Shown: piece by piece, positions 46,456-54,567 of the stretch
How the letters are laid out: each line of letters opens with the position of its first letter
Numbering within the stretch: the first letter of the stretch is position 1
DNA from: Bacteroidaceae bacterium
GTDB taxonomy: Bacteria; Bacteroidota; Bacteroidia; Bacteroidales; Bacteroidaceae
DNA: 64,000 nt
Reading direction: 5' to 3'
Assembly (NCBI GenBank): GCA_900769465.1
Contig: CAAGGT010000264.1
Coordinates: forward strand, 1 to 64,000
The notes under the pieces: model-generated
The model's input: only the letters and a program-made list of their open reading frames with translations
The model's database searches: none
Told to the model about the DNA's origin: nothing
Made by a program: the position numbers and the translations under genes

Positions 46456-47901
46456 TTATTTTACAATCCATTTACCAGAGTCGCCACCTACACGAACTAA
46501 AATTCCATCATTTTTAAGTTGGTCTATTATTTTTCTAACTTGTCGTTCACTGATGTTTAGTTGTTTGGAAAGTTCTGCTCTGGATATAGCTGGATTATTT
46601 TTGATTAAAATAGTTAACGCCTCTGGAACGCTCTGGAACGCCTCTGGAACGCTCTGGAACGCCTCTGGAACATCGTTGTTTTTGTCAGTTCGCCAAATGA
46701 CAACTTTAAAATCCTCTTCTTGATAAAATTCCGGAGTCTTTAAACCATATTGCCGGCACTTGTTAATTATGTCCTCAGTTCCGGTTCCCACCTTTTCAAT
46801 ATATCCGTTCCAATACATCGGGTCTGCAAGTAGTGGATTTGCCGGTAATGACTTATGTGGTCCATGTAACTTTTGCACGGTTAGTCCGTATGGCAATGTT
46901 CCGGGATTCCAAATTTCCAATCTGTCTCTGAACAACATTACCTGTACGCTTGCATTGCTTGTATAATCTCTATGACATATGGCATTAACAATAGCCTCTT
47001 TTACAGCATCAATAGGTAATTCAGGGCGTGTAGGTATATCAGCCCTCTCTCCTTCAGAGCGTGTTCCAACCCAATTGTTGATACGACTCATTACAAAACT
47101 CGTGGCTTGGTCAACAAGTTCAAACACATCACCCCTGTATATTTGATATGCAGGCATCGGCTTTTCTACCACATTCCCATAGAACTGCACACATTTAACC
47201 TCAGATGCTATGAAGTATTTTTGTGGTTTCTTTCCAAACAACAATACTGCTGCATTAGCCAATCTTCCTTTATCATCTATTAAATCAAGGTGTGTAAGCA
47301 ATGACATCGGAGATGTTTCAACAGGAAGTGGAAAATTACGTTTTATTCGTGCCATGTAAATGAAATTCTTCATTTTATCTTCATCCAAATCTTCCAATGT
47401 CGCTCCATTGTCATTCGATGCATCGAACGGCCTCCAACGGATATATTCCTTTTCCTCCAAATAGCGGATTAATGAAGCATATACTGAAGTTCTAAGCCCA
47501 TCAATATCCACAAAGGTTTTACGCACAATATCTTGTTCAACCTTTCTAATTAAAGCTGTTTCTTTGGGATGTCTTTTCTCCTCTCCAATGCTCTTTATGT
47601 AAATTAAACGACTTTTATGGAGAGATGCGGCTAAATCATATTCTCGTTCTGTAGGTGAAATACCCTCTTCATCTTCATAACCATATAGATTTCCATAAAG
47701 GCCTAAATAAATATCACAAAGTTCTACTTCTTTCAGGTAAACGTGACTTGCCGGATATTCATTAGCCGGGACTTCTTCAAAAATGAAAGGATCAAAGAAT
47801 TTACCCAATAGTACATCTGTTCGTATATAGTGACAAAGCATTGCTCGTTCAGCGGAAAATTCGCTTTGTACACTACTTATAAATATTTTTATGCGTTTCA
47901 T
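46456..47901 (-). CDS. DUF4062 / GHKL-type ATPase / winged-helix protein
   Basis: Encodes 481 residues. DUF4062 occupies about residues 1-100 (KIFISSVQSEFSAERAML). The middle, about 280-400, resembles the HATPase_c_4 module of AlbA_2/RecG-like regulators (DAVKEAIVNAICHRDYT, VGTGTEDIINKCRQYGL). The end, about 430-481, is a winged helix (ISRAELSKQLNISERQVRKI). This looks like a regulator or defence-type sensor, not a glycan enzyme. It lies between repeat copies A and B and may be cargo. A 7-residue tandem repeat (PEAFQSV) lies in the linker. Confidence 0.75.
   Translation of the reverse strand: MKRIKIFISSVQSEFSAERAMLCHYIRTDVLLGKFFDPFIFEEVPANEYPASHVYLKEVELCDIYLGLYGNLYGYEDEEGISPTEREYDLAASLHKSRLIYIKSIGEEKRHPKETALIRKVEQDIVRKTFVDIDGLRTSVYASLIRYLEEKEYIRWRPFDASNDNGATLEDLDEDKMKNFIYMARIKRNFPLPVETSPMSLLTHLDLIDDKGRLANAAVLLFGKKPQKYFIASEVKCVQFYGNVVEKPMPAYQIYRGDVFELVDQATSFVMSRINNWVGTRSEGERADIPTRPELPIDAVKEAIVNAICHRDYTSNASVQVMLFRDRLEIWNPGTLPYGLTVQKLHGPHKSLPANPLLADPMYWNGYIEKVGTGTEDIINKCRQYGLKTPEFYQEEDFKVVIWRTDKNNDVPEAFQSVPEAFQSVPEALTILIKNNPAISRAELSKQLNISERQVRKIIDQLKNDGILVRVGGDSGKWIVK
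46619..46671. repeat. 21-bp tandem repeat in the DUF4062 gene
   Basis: The unit CCTCTGGAACGCTCTGGAACG occurs about two and a half times and itself contains a near-repeat of about 10 bp. It encodes PEAFQSV units in the linker before the winged helix. Copy-number change would keep the frame for whole units but break it for the 10-bp half-units. Confidence 0.85.
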
Positions 47902-47907
47902 TGTCTA

Positions 47908-48236
47908 TAATTAAAAGAAAAAGTACACAAGGGTCTGAGAAACTGAAAGGTTAAAGCCACGAATAAACGAGAGCAGAGAAAAGTCTACTTTTACTATGCC
48001 GAGCGGGAGCGGGTTCAAACACGCGAAGTGTGGTTAAATGTGAAATCGGAAAGGCTGTGCAATCTATGGAACTTTCCAACAATTCATTGTTGAAATGCAC
48101 TTTCAGCGCATTTTGACAAATATATTATTAGAGGCTTGGATACAAATTAATTTGCATACAGCTTTGATAATATATTTATCGGTTAGTTCCATTTTGCCAT
48201 ACAAATGTTTTATGTTTATCTTTTGTTCTTCTGTCT
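47908..48236 (+). repeat. Polysaccharide-locus foldback element, divergent copy B
   Basis: The right terminus (CTTTTGTTCTTCTGTCT ending at 48236) matches the other copies; the left (AAAAGAAAAAGTACACAAG at 47913-47931) is degenerate. The inner sequence is unlike A, C, D and E, yet the same plan is seen: P1 ATGGAACT (48066-48073) with AGTTCCAT (48185-48192). P1 encloses three hairpins: CAACAAT/ATTGTTG (48077-48092), AAATGC/GCATTT (48093-48113) and a long AT-rich stem of about 20 bp (48115-48135 with 48161-48180). The left spacer of about 130 bp is long. Confidence 0.65.
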
Positions 48237-48253
48237 TAAATTAACTATAGATG

Positions 48254-49222
48254 TTATTTCTTTTTGAAAAAATTATGTTTCAGCTTGTCAAAGATATACC
48301 CTGGGCGGTAGTAGATTGATTTCATAATCTCCCAAGCAGCTTTGAATACGTCTTTGCGTTTGAGGTAGAACACTCCGTTTCGTAGTGCATCAGCAGCAAG
48401 GGCATCCTCTTTCAGTCTCTTTATCTCCTTCTCGCTCAAAGAATCATAGAACTCTATGAAAGTAAGTTCCTTTTCACCACTGCGGCGCCTCAAAAGATTT
48501 GTCTTTGTATAGCGCATCTTTATAATCATGTTAAAATGATTGGAAGAGAGTCCGTCCATCTTGCGGTAGTGATACAGAACTTTTGGAAGTGTTACAATCG
48601 CTTTACCATCTTTATAGAAATCGCTCATGCGCGTCCACATATCCAGTTCCTCACAGAAATCCTGATAACGTGGTCTGCCTTCAGGAAAGCCTTTGATGTT
48701 AATGCTTCCGGCCTTTATGGCATATTCTCTATCAAACATAGTGTGGATAGGCAGAAATATCAGTTTCTTTCTACTTGCTTTGTCTATAAATCCCTCTTTT
48801 GTCTTTTCGCCAAGGAATGTACCACCGTGTATCTTATTTCCATTCTTGTCTATGAAGTCATTCCAACAAGAGACTCCAATCAAATCACTGTCATTCGATA
48901 TTGTAGTATACTCCTTTTCAACAAGATCAGGCTCCAACAAATCGTCGGAATCGATAAAAAGGAAATATTTTGTTTTGGCATGCGATATGGCAAAATTCCT
49001 AGCTTTGGCAATTCCACCGTTTTCTTTGCACGTTACAACCTCAACTTGTCTTGGGTGTTCTACGAAGTACTTTTCAATAACTGCAACGCTGTTATCGGTG
49101 CTACAATCGTTGACAATAAGCAGGTGAAAATCCTGCATGGTCTGTTCCATAACGCTCTCAAGCGTTTCCATTATATATTTTTCAGCGTTATAAACGCAAA
49201 TGGCAAGGGTGAGGTTGGTCAT
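48254..49222 (-). CDS. Glycosyltransferase, family 2
   Basis: Encodes 322 residues, GT-A fold. The N-terminus LTLAICVYNAEKYIMETLESV, the first aspartate in LLIVNDCSTDNS, the metal-binding YFLFIDSDDLL (near residue 92) and the acceptor-side region EELDMWTRM (near 190) are all typical. It is inverting and acts on a lipid-linked sugar at the inner membrane; specificity cannot be read. It ends 18 bp from the right terminus of repeat B and begins 10 bp after the acetyltransferase gene. Confidence 0.92.
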   Translation of the reverse strand: MTNLTLAICVYNAEKYIMETLESVMEQTMQDFHLLIVNDCSTDNSVAVIEKYFVEHPRQVEVVTCKENGGIAKARNFAISHAKTKYFLFIDSDDLLEPDLVEKEYTTISNDSDLIGVSCWNDFIDKNGNKIHGGTFLGEKTKEGFIDKASRKKLIFLPIHTMFDREYAIKAGSINIKGFPEGRPRYQDFCEELDMWTRMSDFYKDGKAIVTLPKVLYHYRKMDGLSSNHFNMIIKMRYTKTNLLRRRSGEKELTFIEFYDSLSEKEIKRLKEDALAADALRNGVFYLKRKDVFKAAWEIMKSIYYRPGYIFDKLKHNFFKKK

Positions 49223-49232
49223 AGGTAAGGGG

Positions 49233-49796
49233 TTATTTTCGCTCTTTTATCACTTTTGCCGGGTTACCTCCAACAATTACGTATTCTGGAACATCTTTAG
49301 TAACAACGCTTCTTGCACCTACAACCGAATGTGAACCAATCTTCCTGCAAGGCATAAACAGGCATTCGCGTCCAATCCATACGTCGTCACCGATTTCAGT
49401 TCTTCCTTCAATGAATTTGAACCCTTGGTCTATCATTGGCTTGGTGTTGTCACTGATATTGTGTGTAAAGCCACCAAAGAAAAAGTTATTAGGCCCCATC
49501 ATAACATTGTCGCCTATTACTATATCTGACGGAACTTGACAATATGCTCCAATATTTGAGCGTGAACCAATACGAATATTGCGTCCATTGCCAAATCTTG
49601 CTTTTCTTCCAATGTTTACTCCTTGTCCAACATATTCAAAAATGTTTTTTACACACCAAACTCTTATAGCATTAGATACCTTTCCTCCAAAATGTGAGTC
49701 AAAGTTCGGCAACCAATAGGCTAATCCGTAATAAAGGATTAAAGAGATGATTCCAAGAAACTTATTTCTTGTTTGTAGTGGTAAATCTGATTTCAT
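49233..49796 (-). CDS. Hexapeptide-repeat acetyltransferase
   Basis: Encodes 187 residues. Left-handed beta-helix repeats run from about residue 60 to 175 (VNIGRKARFGNGRNIRIGS, IGDNVMMGPNN, IGDDVWIGRECLF, IGSHSVVGARSVVTKDVPE), with the C-terminal VIVGGNPAKVIKERK. It probably O-acetylates a sugar of the repeat unit using acetyl-CoA, like WcaF/CapG-type enzymes. It lies between a GT2 gene and a GT-A gene with gaps of 10 and 14 bp. Confidence 0.9.
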   Translation of the reverse strand: MKSDLPLQTRNKFLGIISLILYYGLAYWLPNFDSHFGGKVSNAIRVWCVKNIFEYVGQGVNIGRKARFGNGRNIRIGSRSNIGAYCQVPSDIVIGDNVMMGPNNFFFGGFTHNISDNTKPMIDQGFKFIEGRTEIGDDVWIGRECLFMPCRKIGSHSVVGARSVVTKDVPEYVIVGGNPAKVIKERK

Positions 49797-49810
49797 AAAG
49801 TGACAAAATG

Positions 49811-50752
49811 TTAAATCCTTGTAATATCAATAAAAGGTCTTATGCCTAATTTCTCCAGATAATATCTGTTTAGATTATCAACGCAAATTTGGTTACGCTC
49901 TCGGTTGACAGAGAGTAATGTTTCGTTGTTCTTGATGCGTACCGGCAAATGATGGTACTCATAATTTGTAAAATAGATAGGTGTTCCTTTCAAAAGTGCC
50001 ATACAAGAGAGCCAAACATCATCTGCTGTCAGGCACTGCTCTATGATAGCCTCTTTGTTGAAGAGTTCTTCGTGCAGCGAGTGTGGCGGATATAGAACGC
50101 TGCTCACACCAAGCAACAGGAATCTATTAGAGAGTTTTGGCGTTGTGCCATCGGGCCATTCTGCATATTTTGTTGTAGTAGGTAGTATCTCTTTTACCCA
50201 GTTTGCAATGATTGCCGTGGGGTGTTGTTTATGTGCTTTAAGATGCCTTTCAATGAGGTCTGTCCTGTAAAAGAGGTCGTCGTTAACGGTAATTACAATG
50301 TCGTTTGGGTTCTCTTTTATTGCATAGAAATACTTTGTATGTGAACGGATTTTATCTGGGCACAACTTAATCTGTAATCCGCGTTTTTGTAATTCCTGTA
50401 ATTTCTTTGGGAGTTTCTCTATTGACTCTACTTGCCCTGCTGTAAGGTATAGTATTATTGCATCAGGTTTTATTGTTTGTCTCAAAAGGCATTCAATTAC
50501 TAAATGTAAATTGGGTAGTCTTGGTGGAAACGATGTTAGTGAGACTATTATTCTTTCGCCGCCGTCTTTTTCGCACTCTTTGATGGAGTATGCCGGGTCG
50601 TTTCTTGTTAAATGGAAATATATTGGCAGTATAATATTGGCTGCAATGTCCGTAATTCTATTGCAAAGTGGATAGAAATAGATCTTTTGGAGAAATTTAT
50701 TTCGTTTGTTACCCCAAAAACGTCTGTTGTCAAAGAAGTTTATAATGCTCAT
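49811..50752 (-). CDS. GT-A type glycosyltransferase of capsule loci
   Basis: Encodes 313 residues. The core VSLTSFPPRLPNLHLVIECLLRQTIKPD (near residues 70-98) and DIVITVNDDLFYRTDLIERHL (near 150, with the Asp pair expected for metal binding) place it in a GT-A group that often follows Wzy in Bacteroidetes and Gram-positive capsule loci. The sugar is unknown. The start lies 12 bp after the polymerase gene. Confidence 0.82.
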   Translation of the reverse strand: MSIINFFDNRRFWGNKRNKFLQKIYFYPLCNRITDIAANIILPIYFHLTRNDPAYSIKECEKDGGERIIVSLTSFPPRLPNLHLVIECLLRQTIKPDAIILYLTAGQVESIEKLPKKLQELQKRGLQIKLCPDKIRSHTKYFYAIKENPNDIVITVNDDLFYRTDLIERHLKAHKQHPTAIIANWVKEILPTTTKYAEWPDGTTPKLSNRFLLLGVSSVLYPPHSLHEELFNKEAIIEQCLTADDVWLSCMALLKGTPIYFTNYEYHHLPVRIKNNETLLSVNRERNQICVDNLNRYYLEKLGIRPFIDITRI

Positions 50753-50764
50753 AATAATTGTTTG

Positions 50765-52015
50765 TTAGTATTGTTCAATAGCTGTAACATTCTCATCACT
50801 TTCATTCTCCTCTTCCTCTTCTTCGTATATTTCTGGATTGTACCTGTTTTCATAAAAATATCGTACACAGGTCATAACCATAGCTAACTCCCAAGCGTAT
50901 TGTATATTACTATTCATTGAACCTCCAATTCCAACAAACATAAACAAGGATGCCAATGAGAAAAAGCGATAGCCGCAGGTGAAAGTGAAAATAAGTGTAA
51001 AGATGTAGAATAAAAAACCGTAATCGTCAAACATAGTACCCGTTTGCCTGTAAAAGGTTCCTTTGTTTTTCCCGTAATCAATACCATATCCTAACCAGGT
51101 TTCCTTTTTGCTGAAATCAGCATTAATGGAGTTTATGATTGGTGATATTCTTGCGGATGCGGAGCCATCTGTTTCTTGTACTGTCTCCTTGTCTAATGTT
51201 GCCGTTGCCTTAATGGTGTTTGTTGCCCTGTCAAGTTGTTCAATACCTGAATTTTGAATCAATATGTAACATACAACAAGTGTTGGAATAATGTAGTACC
51301 AGTTGTGCTTGCGTACAAAATAAAGTACAAAAAGCATGAGACAGAAAAAGGCTGTACCACTACCCATTGTCAGCATCATCCAAAGAAAACGGATAGTAAT
51401 CCATTTATGCTCTCCGCTGAATAGTTCACTTATTGTAAATGGTCCTTCATCGCGTTTGTATTCACAGCATTTTACATATGCATAATAAAATACTAACATA
51501 AACCGTCCAAAGGTACTTGGTTCCATAGAAAGCGACTGGCAACCCAAACCTCTGTCAAGGTTCTTCATCATATTCAATAGTGGAAAATAGCCGATACCCG
51601 CGATAGTAAATACTTGTTGTACTATACACCAAACAAAATATAGCATCATGAACCATTTGCAAATTTTAATAAAATGGTCTATAGTGAATACCTTTTCAAT
51701 GTAGACAAGATTGTAGAAACAAATGTATGTCAGTACTAAGAGTATAGAATATATGTATGTACTCCACCTGAAACTTTCCGGGTGGAAACTGGCAACAGTA
51801 TATTGGAAAACCAGGTAAATGATACCTAATATAAGCGCCTTTGATGTCTTGAACGTATAAAACAGCAGTACAAAAACGGATGATGCCATCAATGCCATTT
51901 TGATTGGGGCATTCATGGCAAAGGAGTCTATTGGCATATAGTATATACCATAGAATATAATGAGTATTGTGGCGAAGAGTGTAAGACCTCTTTGTCCTTT
52001 GAATATATCAAACAT
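50765..52015 (-). CDS. wzy: Wzy-like O-antigen/capsule polymerase
   Basis: Encodes 416 residues from the ATG at 52015 (MFDIFKGQRGLTLF). About eleven hydrophobic segments and a long periplasmic loop (about 270-320) fit a Wzy polymerase, which links flipped repeat units in the periplasm. Wzy proteins have little sequence conservation, so the call rests on topology, length and place in the locus next to glycosyltransferases, with a Wzx gene in the same operon. The C-terminus is very acidic (EEEEEENESDENV). It lies downstream of repeat C on the minus strand. Confidence 0.75.
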   Translation of the reverse strand: MFDIFKGQRGLTLFATILIIFYGIYYMPIDSFAMNAPIKMALMASSVFVLLFYTFKTSKALILGIIYLVFQYTVASFHPESFRWSTYIYSILLVLTYICFYNLVYIEKVFTIDHFIKICKWFMMLYFVWCIVQQVFTIAGIGYFPLLNMMKNLDRGLGCQSLSMEPSTFGRFMLVFYYAYVKCCEYKRDEGPFTISELFSGEHKWITIRFLWMMLTMGSGTAFFCLMLFVLYFVRKHNWYYIIPTLVVCYILIQNSGIEQLDRATNTIKATATLDKETVQETDGSASARISPIINSINADFSKKETWLGYGIDYGKNKGTFYRQTGTMFDDYGFLFYIFTLIFTFTCGYRFFSLASLFMFVGIGGSMNSNIQYAWELAMVMTCVRYFYENRYNPEIYEEEEEENESDENVTAIEQY

Positions 52016-52064
52016 AGTAAGGTTATGTTTTATTTTAGTAGATAAGTGCGTGAACTTTATTTTT

Positions 52065-52319
52065 AGACATAAGAACAAAAGTACATAAGTTTGTTTGCTT
52101 TGAACTATTCAAGAAATATGTTTTTACTTTTTAAGTAGCTTGTCCTGTTATATGAGTGGATGTTGGATGGAAATTATATTTCCAATCGTTGGTTATTTAA
52201 AAGCATCAATGTGAGAACTTGTTTTCCCATTGCTGCTTTTAAATACTACCAACAGTTGCATAGTTTCACTTGCGACATATCCACTCATATAATCTCTTTT
52301 GTTCTTTTGTACTTCTGTC
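52065..52319 (+). repeat. Polysaccharide-locus foldback element, copy C
   Basis: 255 bp. Left terminus AGACATAAGAACAAAAG at 52065, right terminus GTTCTTTTGTACTTCTGTC ending at 52319. P1 is a perfect 14-bp stem (52148-52161 with 52279-52292). P2: GATGGAAAT (52166) with ATTTCCAATC (to 52187). P3: GTTGGT plus TATTTAAAAGCA around a 28-nt loop. P4: GTTGCA/TGCGAC. Compared with copy D, bases on both sides of P1 and P2 differ in a compensating way, which supports the fold. Confidence 0.9.
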
Positions 52320-52361
52320 CAATATTATCAAATTATCCTACGTCGTGTTTCTATCTTTTTA

Positions 52362-53375
52362 TTATTTCTTTCCGAGCATAAATTTGAGCTTACCATTGAA
52401 TAGCCAAACCAATGGATATGTCAACAGCACGCAAATCACAAAATATATAATTGTTCTTGGTCCTACATAAGTGGCATGGTGGAGTATATGTTTGTCAAAT
52501 GCCATCAGTATTTCCATCGTTATGCTGAAGTGTGTACACATCAGTATAAGCGAATTGACTCCCCAATAGGTGAAGAATCTTGTAATTATTCCTTTAGTGA
52601 ACACAGCAAACAGACATATGAATGCAAATGCCGGCAGTGTGTTGCTTAAAACTCCATTGACATAATAGATGTTGAATGGAGGTTTTATAATCAGAATAAA
52701 ACTGATTGCGAACAGCACTGCTGATATTAGTAATAACTTTCTTCTACTCGCTGTCACTATTTGTTTCCCCCATTTTTTACCTATAATATAACCAATGGCA
52801 ATGATTGGCCAGGCATACAGCCCACGCACAATGGGTTGCATTGGGGCATCGATTATCTTGTATAACTCACTGTTATCGCGTATTGGTAACCAATAGTTAT
52901 TATATAGATAGTTGATCAACAATGTTGTTGCTAGGCCAATAACAGCCCACGCCCATTTATTCCTGCTGTTTTTAATTAGTGTAAAAATATATTCTCCAAT
53001 CAATAATACAGGCAAGAACCACAGTGTTCCAATACCACGCAAAACAATTGTCTTGTATATGTCGCGCAGTAATATGCCACTTTCCATCAGCCCAAGTGCT
53101 ACCCAAAGAACATCAAAAAGAATAATCAACACGCTGAACCAAAGATATGGCACTCCCAGTTGCTTTATGCGTTTCTTGAACAGTTCTTTTGCTGTGATTG
53201 GTTTGTCGTTAATTCCTGTTACCCAACCCGATGTTACATAGAATGCCGAAATCATAAACATCCCAATCCAGACATTGAGCCAATTGGGTATTACTCCCTG
53301 TTCAAAATGCAGGAATGTTATGCAAAGGATTGCAACACCTTTTGTTGCATCAATATAATCTAATCTTTTGTTCAT
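52362..53375 (-). CDS. Acyltransferase, family 3
   Basis: Encodes 337 residues from the ATG at 53375 (MNKRLDYIDATKGVAILCI). Ten hydrophobic segments and the AT3 N-terminus R-x2-YIDATKG with His near residue 26 (FLHFEQG) are present. These integral membrane enzymes transfer acetyl or other acyl groups to surface sugars. It is the only gene between repeats C and D, a one-gene block. Confidence 0.9.
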   Translation of the reverse strand: MNKRLDYIDATKGVAILCITFLHFEQGVIPNWLNVWIGMFMISAFYVTSGWVTGINDKPITAKELFKKRIKQLGVPYLWFSVLIILFDVLWVALGLMESGILLRDIYKTIVLRGIGTLWFLPVLLIGEYIFTLIKNSRNKWAWAVIGLATTLLINYLYNNYWLPIRDNSELYKIIDAPMQPIVRGLYAWPIIAIGYIIGKKWGKQIVTASRRKLLLISAVLFAISFILIIKPPFNIYYVNGVLSNTLPAFAFICLFAVFTKGIITRFFTYWGVNSLILMCTHFSITMEILMAFDKHILHHATYVGPRTIIYFVICVLLTYPLVWLFNGKLKFMLGKK

Positions 53376-53416
53376 CCTATAAATGTTCAAACATAGTATG
53401 TTTAGTTCTGTTTTTT

Positions 53417-53657
53417 AGACATAAGAACAAAAGTACATAAGTTTTTTGCTTGGAGCTATTCTTAATAGTATTCTTGGTTTCTGCTATATGAGTGGATGTT
53501 GGCTGTAAATTGCATTTACAAGCGTTGGTTGTCTTTAAAAGCATCAATGTGAGAACTCGTTTTCCCATTGCTGCTTTTAAATATAACCAACAGTCGCATT
53601 GTTTCACTTGCGACATATCCACTCAAATAGCAGCATTGTTCTTTTGTTCTTCTGTCT
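53417..53657 (+). repeat. Polysaccharide-locus foldback element, copy D
   Basis: 241 bp. Left terminus AGACATAAGAACAAAAG at 53417, right terminus ending TTCTTCTGTCT at 53657. P1: 53482-53497 with 53617-53632 (one mismatch in 16). P2: GCTGTAAAT (53502) with ATTTACAAGC (to 53523). P3: GTTGGTT/AACCAAC (53524, 53585) and TTTAAAAGCA/TGCTTTTAAA around a 28-nt loop (53544-53571). P4: GTCGCA/TGCGAC (53593-53614). A second, partial right terminus (ACTTCTGTCT) lies at 53687-53696, just before the neighbouring stop codon. Confidence 0.9.
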
Positions 53658-53697
53658 TGAATAACTAAATCATTGAGTAACTTAATACTTCTGTCTA

Positions 53698-54552
53698 TTA
53701 CTTCTTTATTTTGTTGTATAATGTAAACACTGCCACATACATTTTCATCGACAGCTTGGCAAGCTGCTTGCCAAACCAATGGTCGTTGCTGTAGTGGTCA
53801 ATGAAGTAGCAACGCGATTTTCCCCATGTTTTGAAACGCTTTACAGGGTCGCTCTTTTCGCTCTTTATGTGTCGGTGAACAGCCTGTGCAGTTGCAAGGT
53901 AGTACATCTTTTTGCCTGCAAGCTCCACTTGGCGCGAGAGTATAGCTTCCTCGCAATATAGAAATACCTTTTCATCGAAGAAATTTATATCATCAAGGAA
54001 CGGAATGCTTATCATAAAGCAACAACCGCTTATTTTGTGACAGTAATGGCTGTCGTGATAGTTGTCTATGAAATCGTATTTGTCACTATTCTTTCTTCCC
54101 AATAAAATTTCTTTTACCCATCCGAAGGAACTTTTCCAACCACCATCCTTGCCCATTGGACTTTGGTGTGTGCCGTCAGGCCCAATAATATCACTGCCAC
54201 AAACCACAATTTCTTTATCCTCTTGCATTATTGCAAGCAAGGTTGCAAGATAATCAGTTTGTGGGAACTCCATGTCTGGGTTTGCAATGAGTGCATAGTT
54301 GTATCCCTTCTCGGCTGCATAACGCAGTCCCACGTTATTGCCTGCATTGTATCCCTTGTTCTCATCGTTGGCAATGAATGTGCAACCTTGCTCCTTGCAC
54401 AGTGCCTCAACCGCTTTGCGGTCATCCTTGCGCGAACAATTGTCTACAACAATAATCTCCTGCTCAACGCCTTGCTGCGCTTTAAGGTAGCCGATGCACT
54501 TGCGGCAATCGGCACTGCTGTTGTAGTTGAGTATTATGGTGGCTATTTTCAT
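53698..54552 (-). CDS. Glycosyltransferase, family 2 (rhamnosyltransferase-like)
   Basis: Encodes 284 residues. The N-terminus IATIILNYNSSADCRKCIGYL, the segment IIVVDNCSRKDD, and the metal site ALIANPDMEFP (near residue 92) are those of GT2 enzymes close to WbbL-type rhamnosyltransferases. The C-terminus is basic and probably membrane-associated. It lies alone between repeats D and E, the second one-gene block. Confidence 0.92.
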   Translation of the reverse strand: MKIATIILNYNSSADCRKCIGYLKAQQGVEQEIIVVDNCSRKDDRKAVEALCKEQGCTFIANDENKGYNAGNNVGLRYAAEKGYNYALIANPDMEFPQTDYLATLLAIMQEDKEIVVCGSDIIGPDGTHQSPMGKDGGWKSSFGWVKEILLGRKNSDKYDFIDNYHDSHYCHKISGCCFMISIPFLDDINFFDEKVFLYCEEAILSRQVELAGKKMYYLATAQAVHRHIKSEKSDPVKRFKTWGKSRCYFIDHYSNDHWFGKQLAKLSMKMYVAVFTLYNKIKK

Positions 54553-54567
54553 TTAGATACTATTTTT

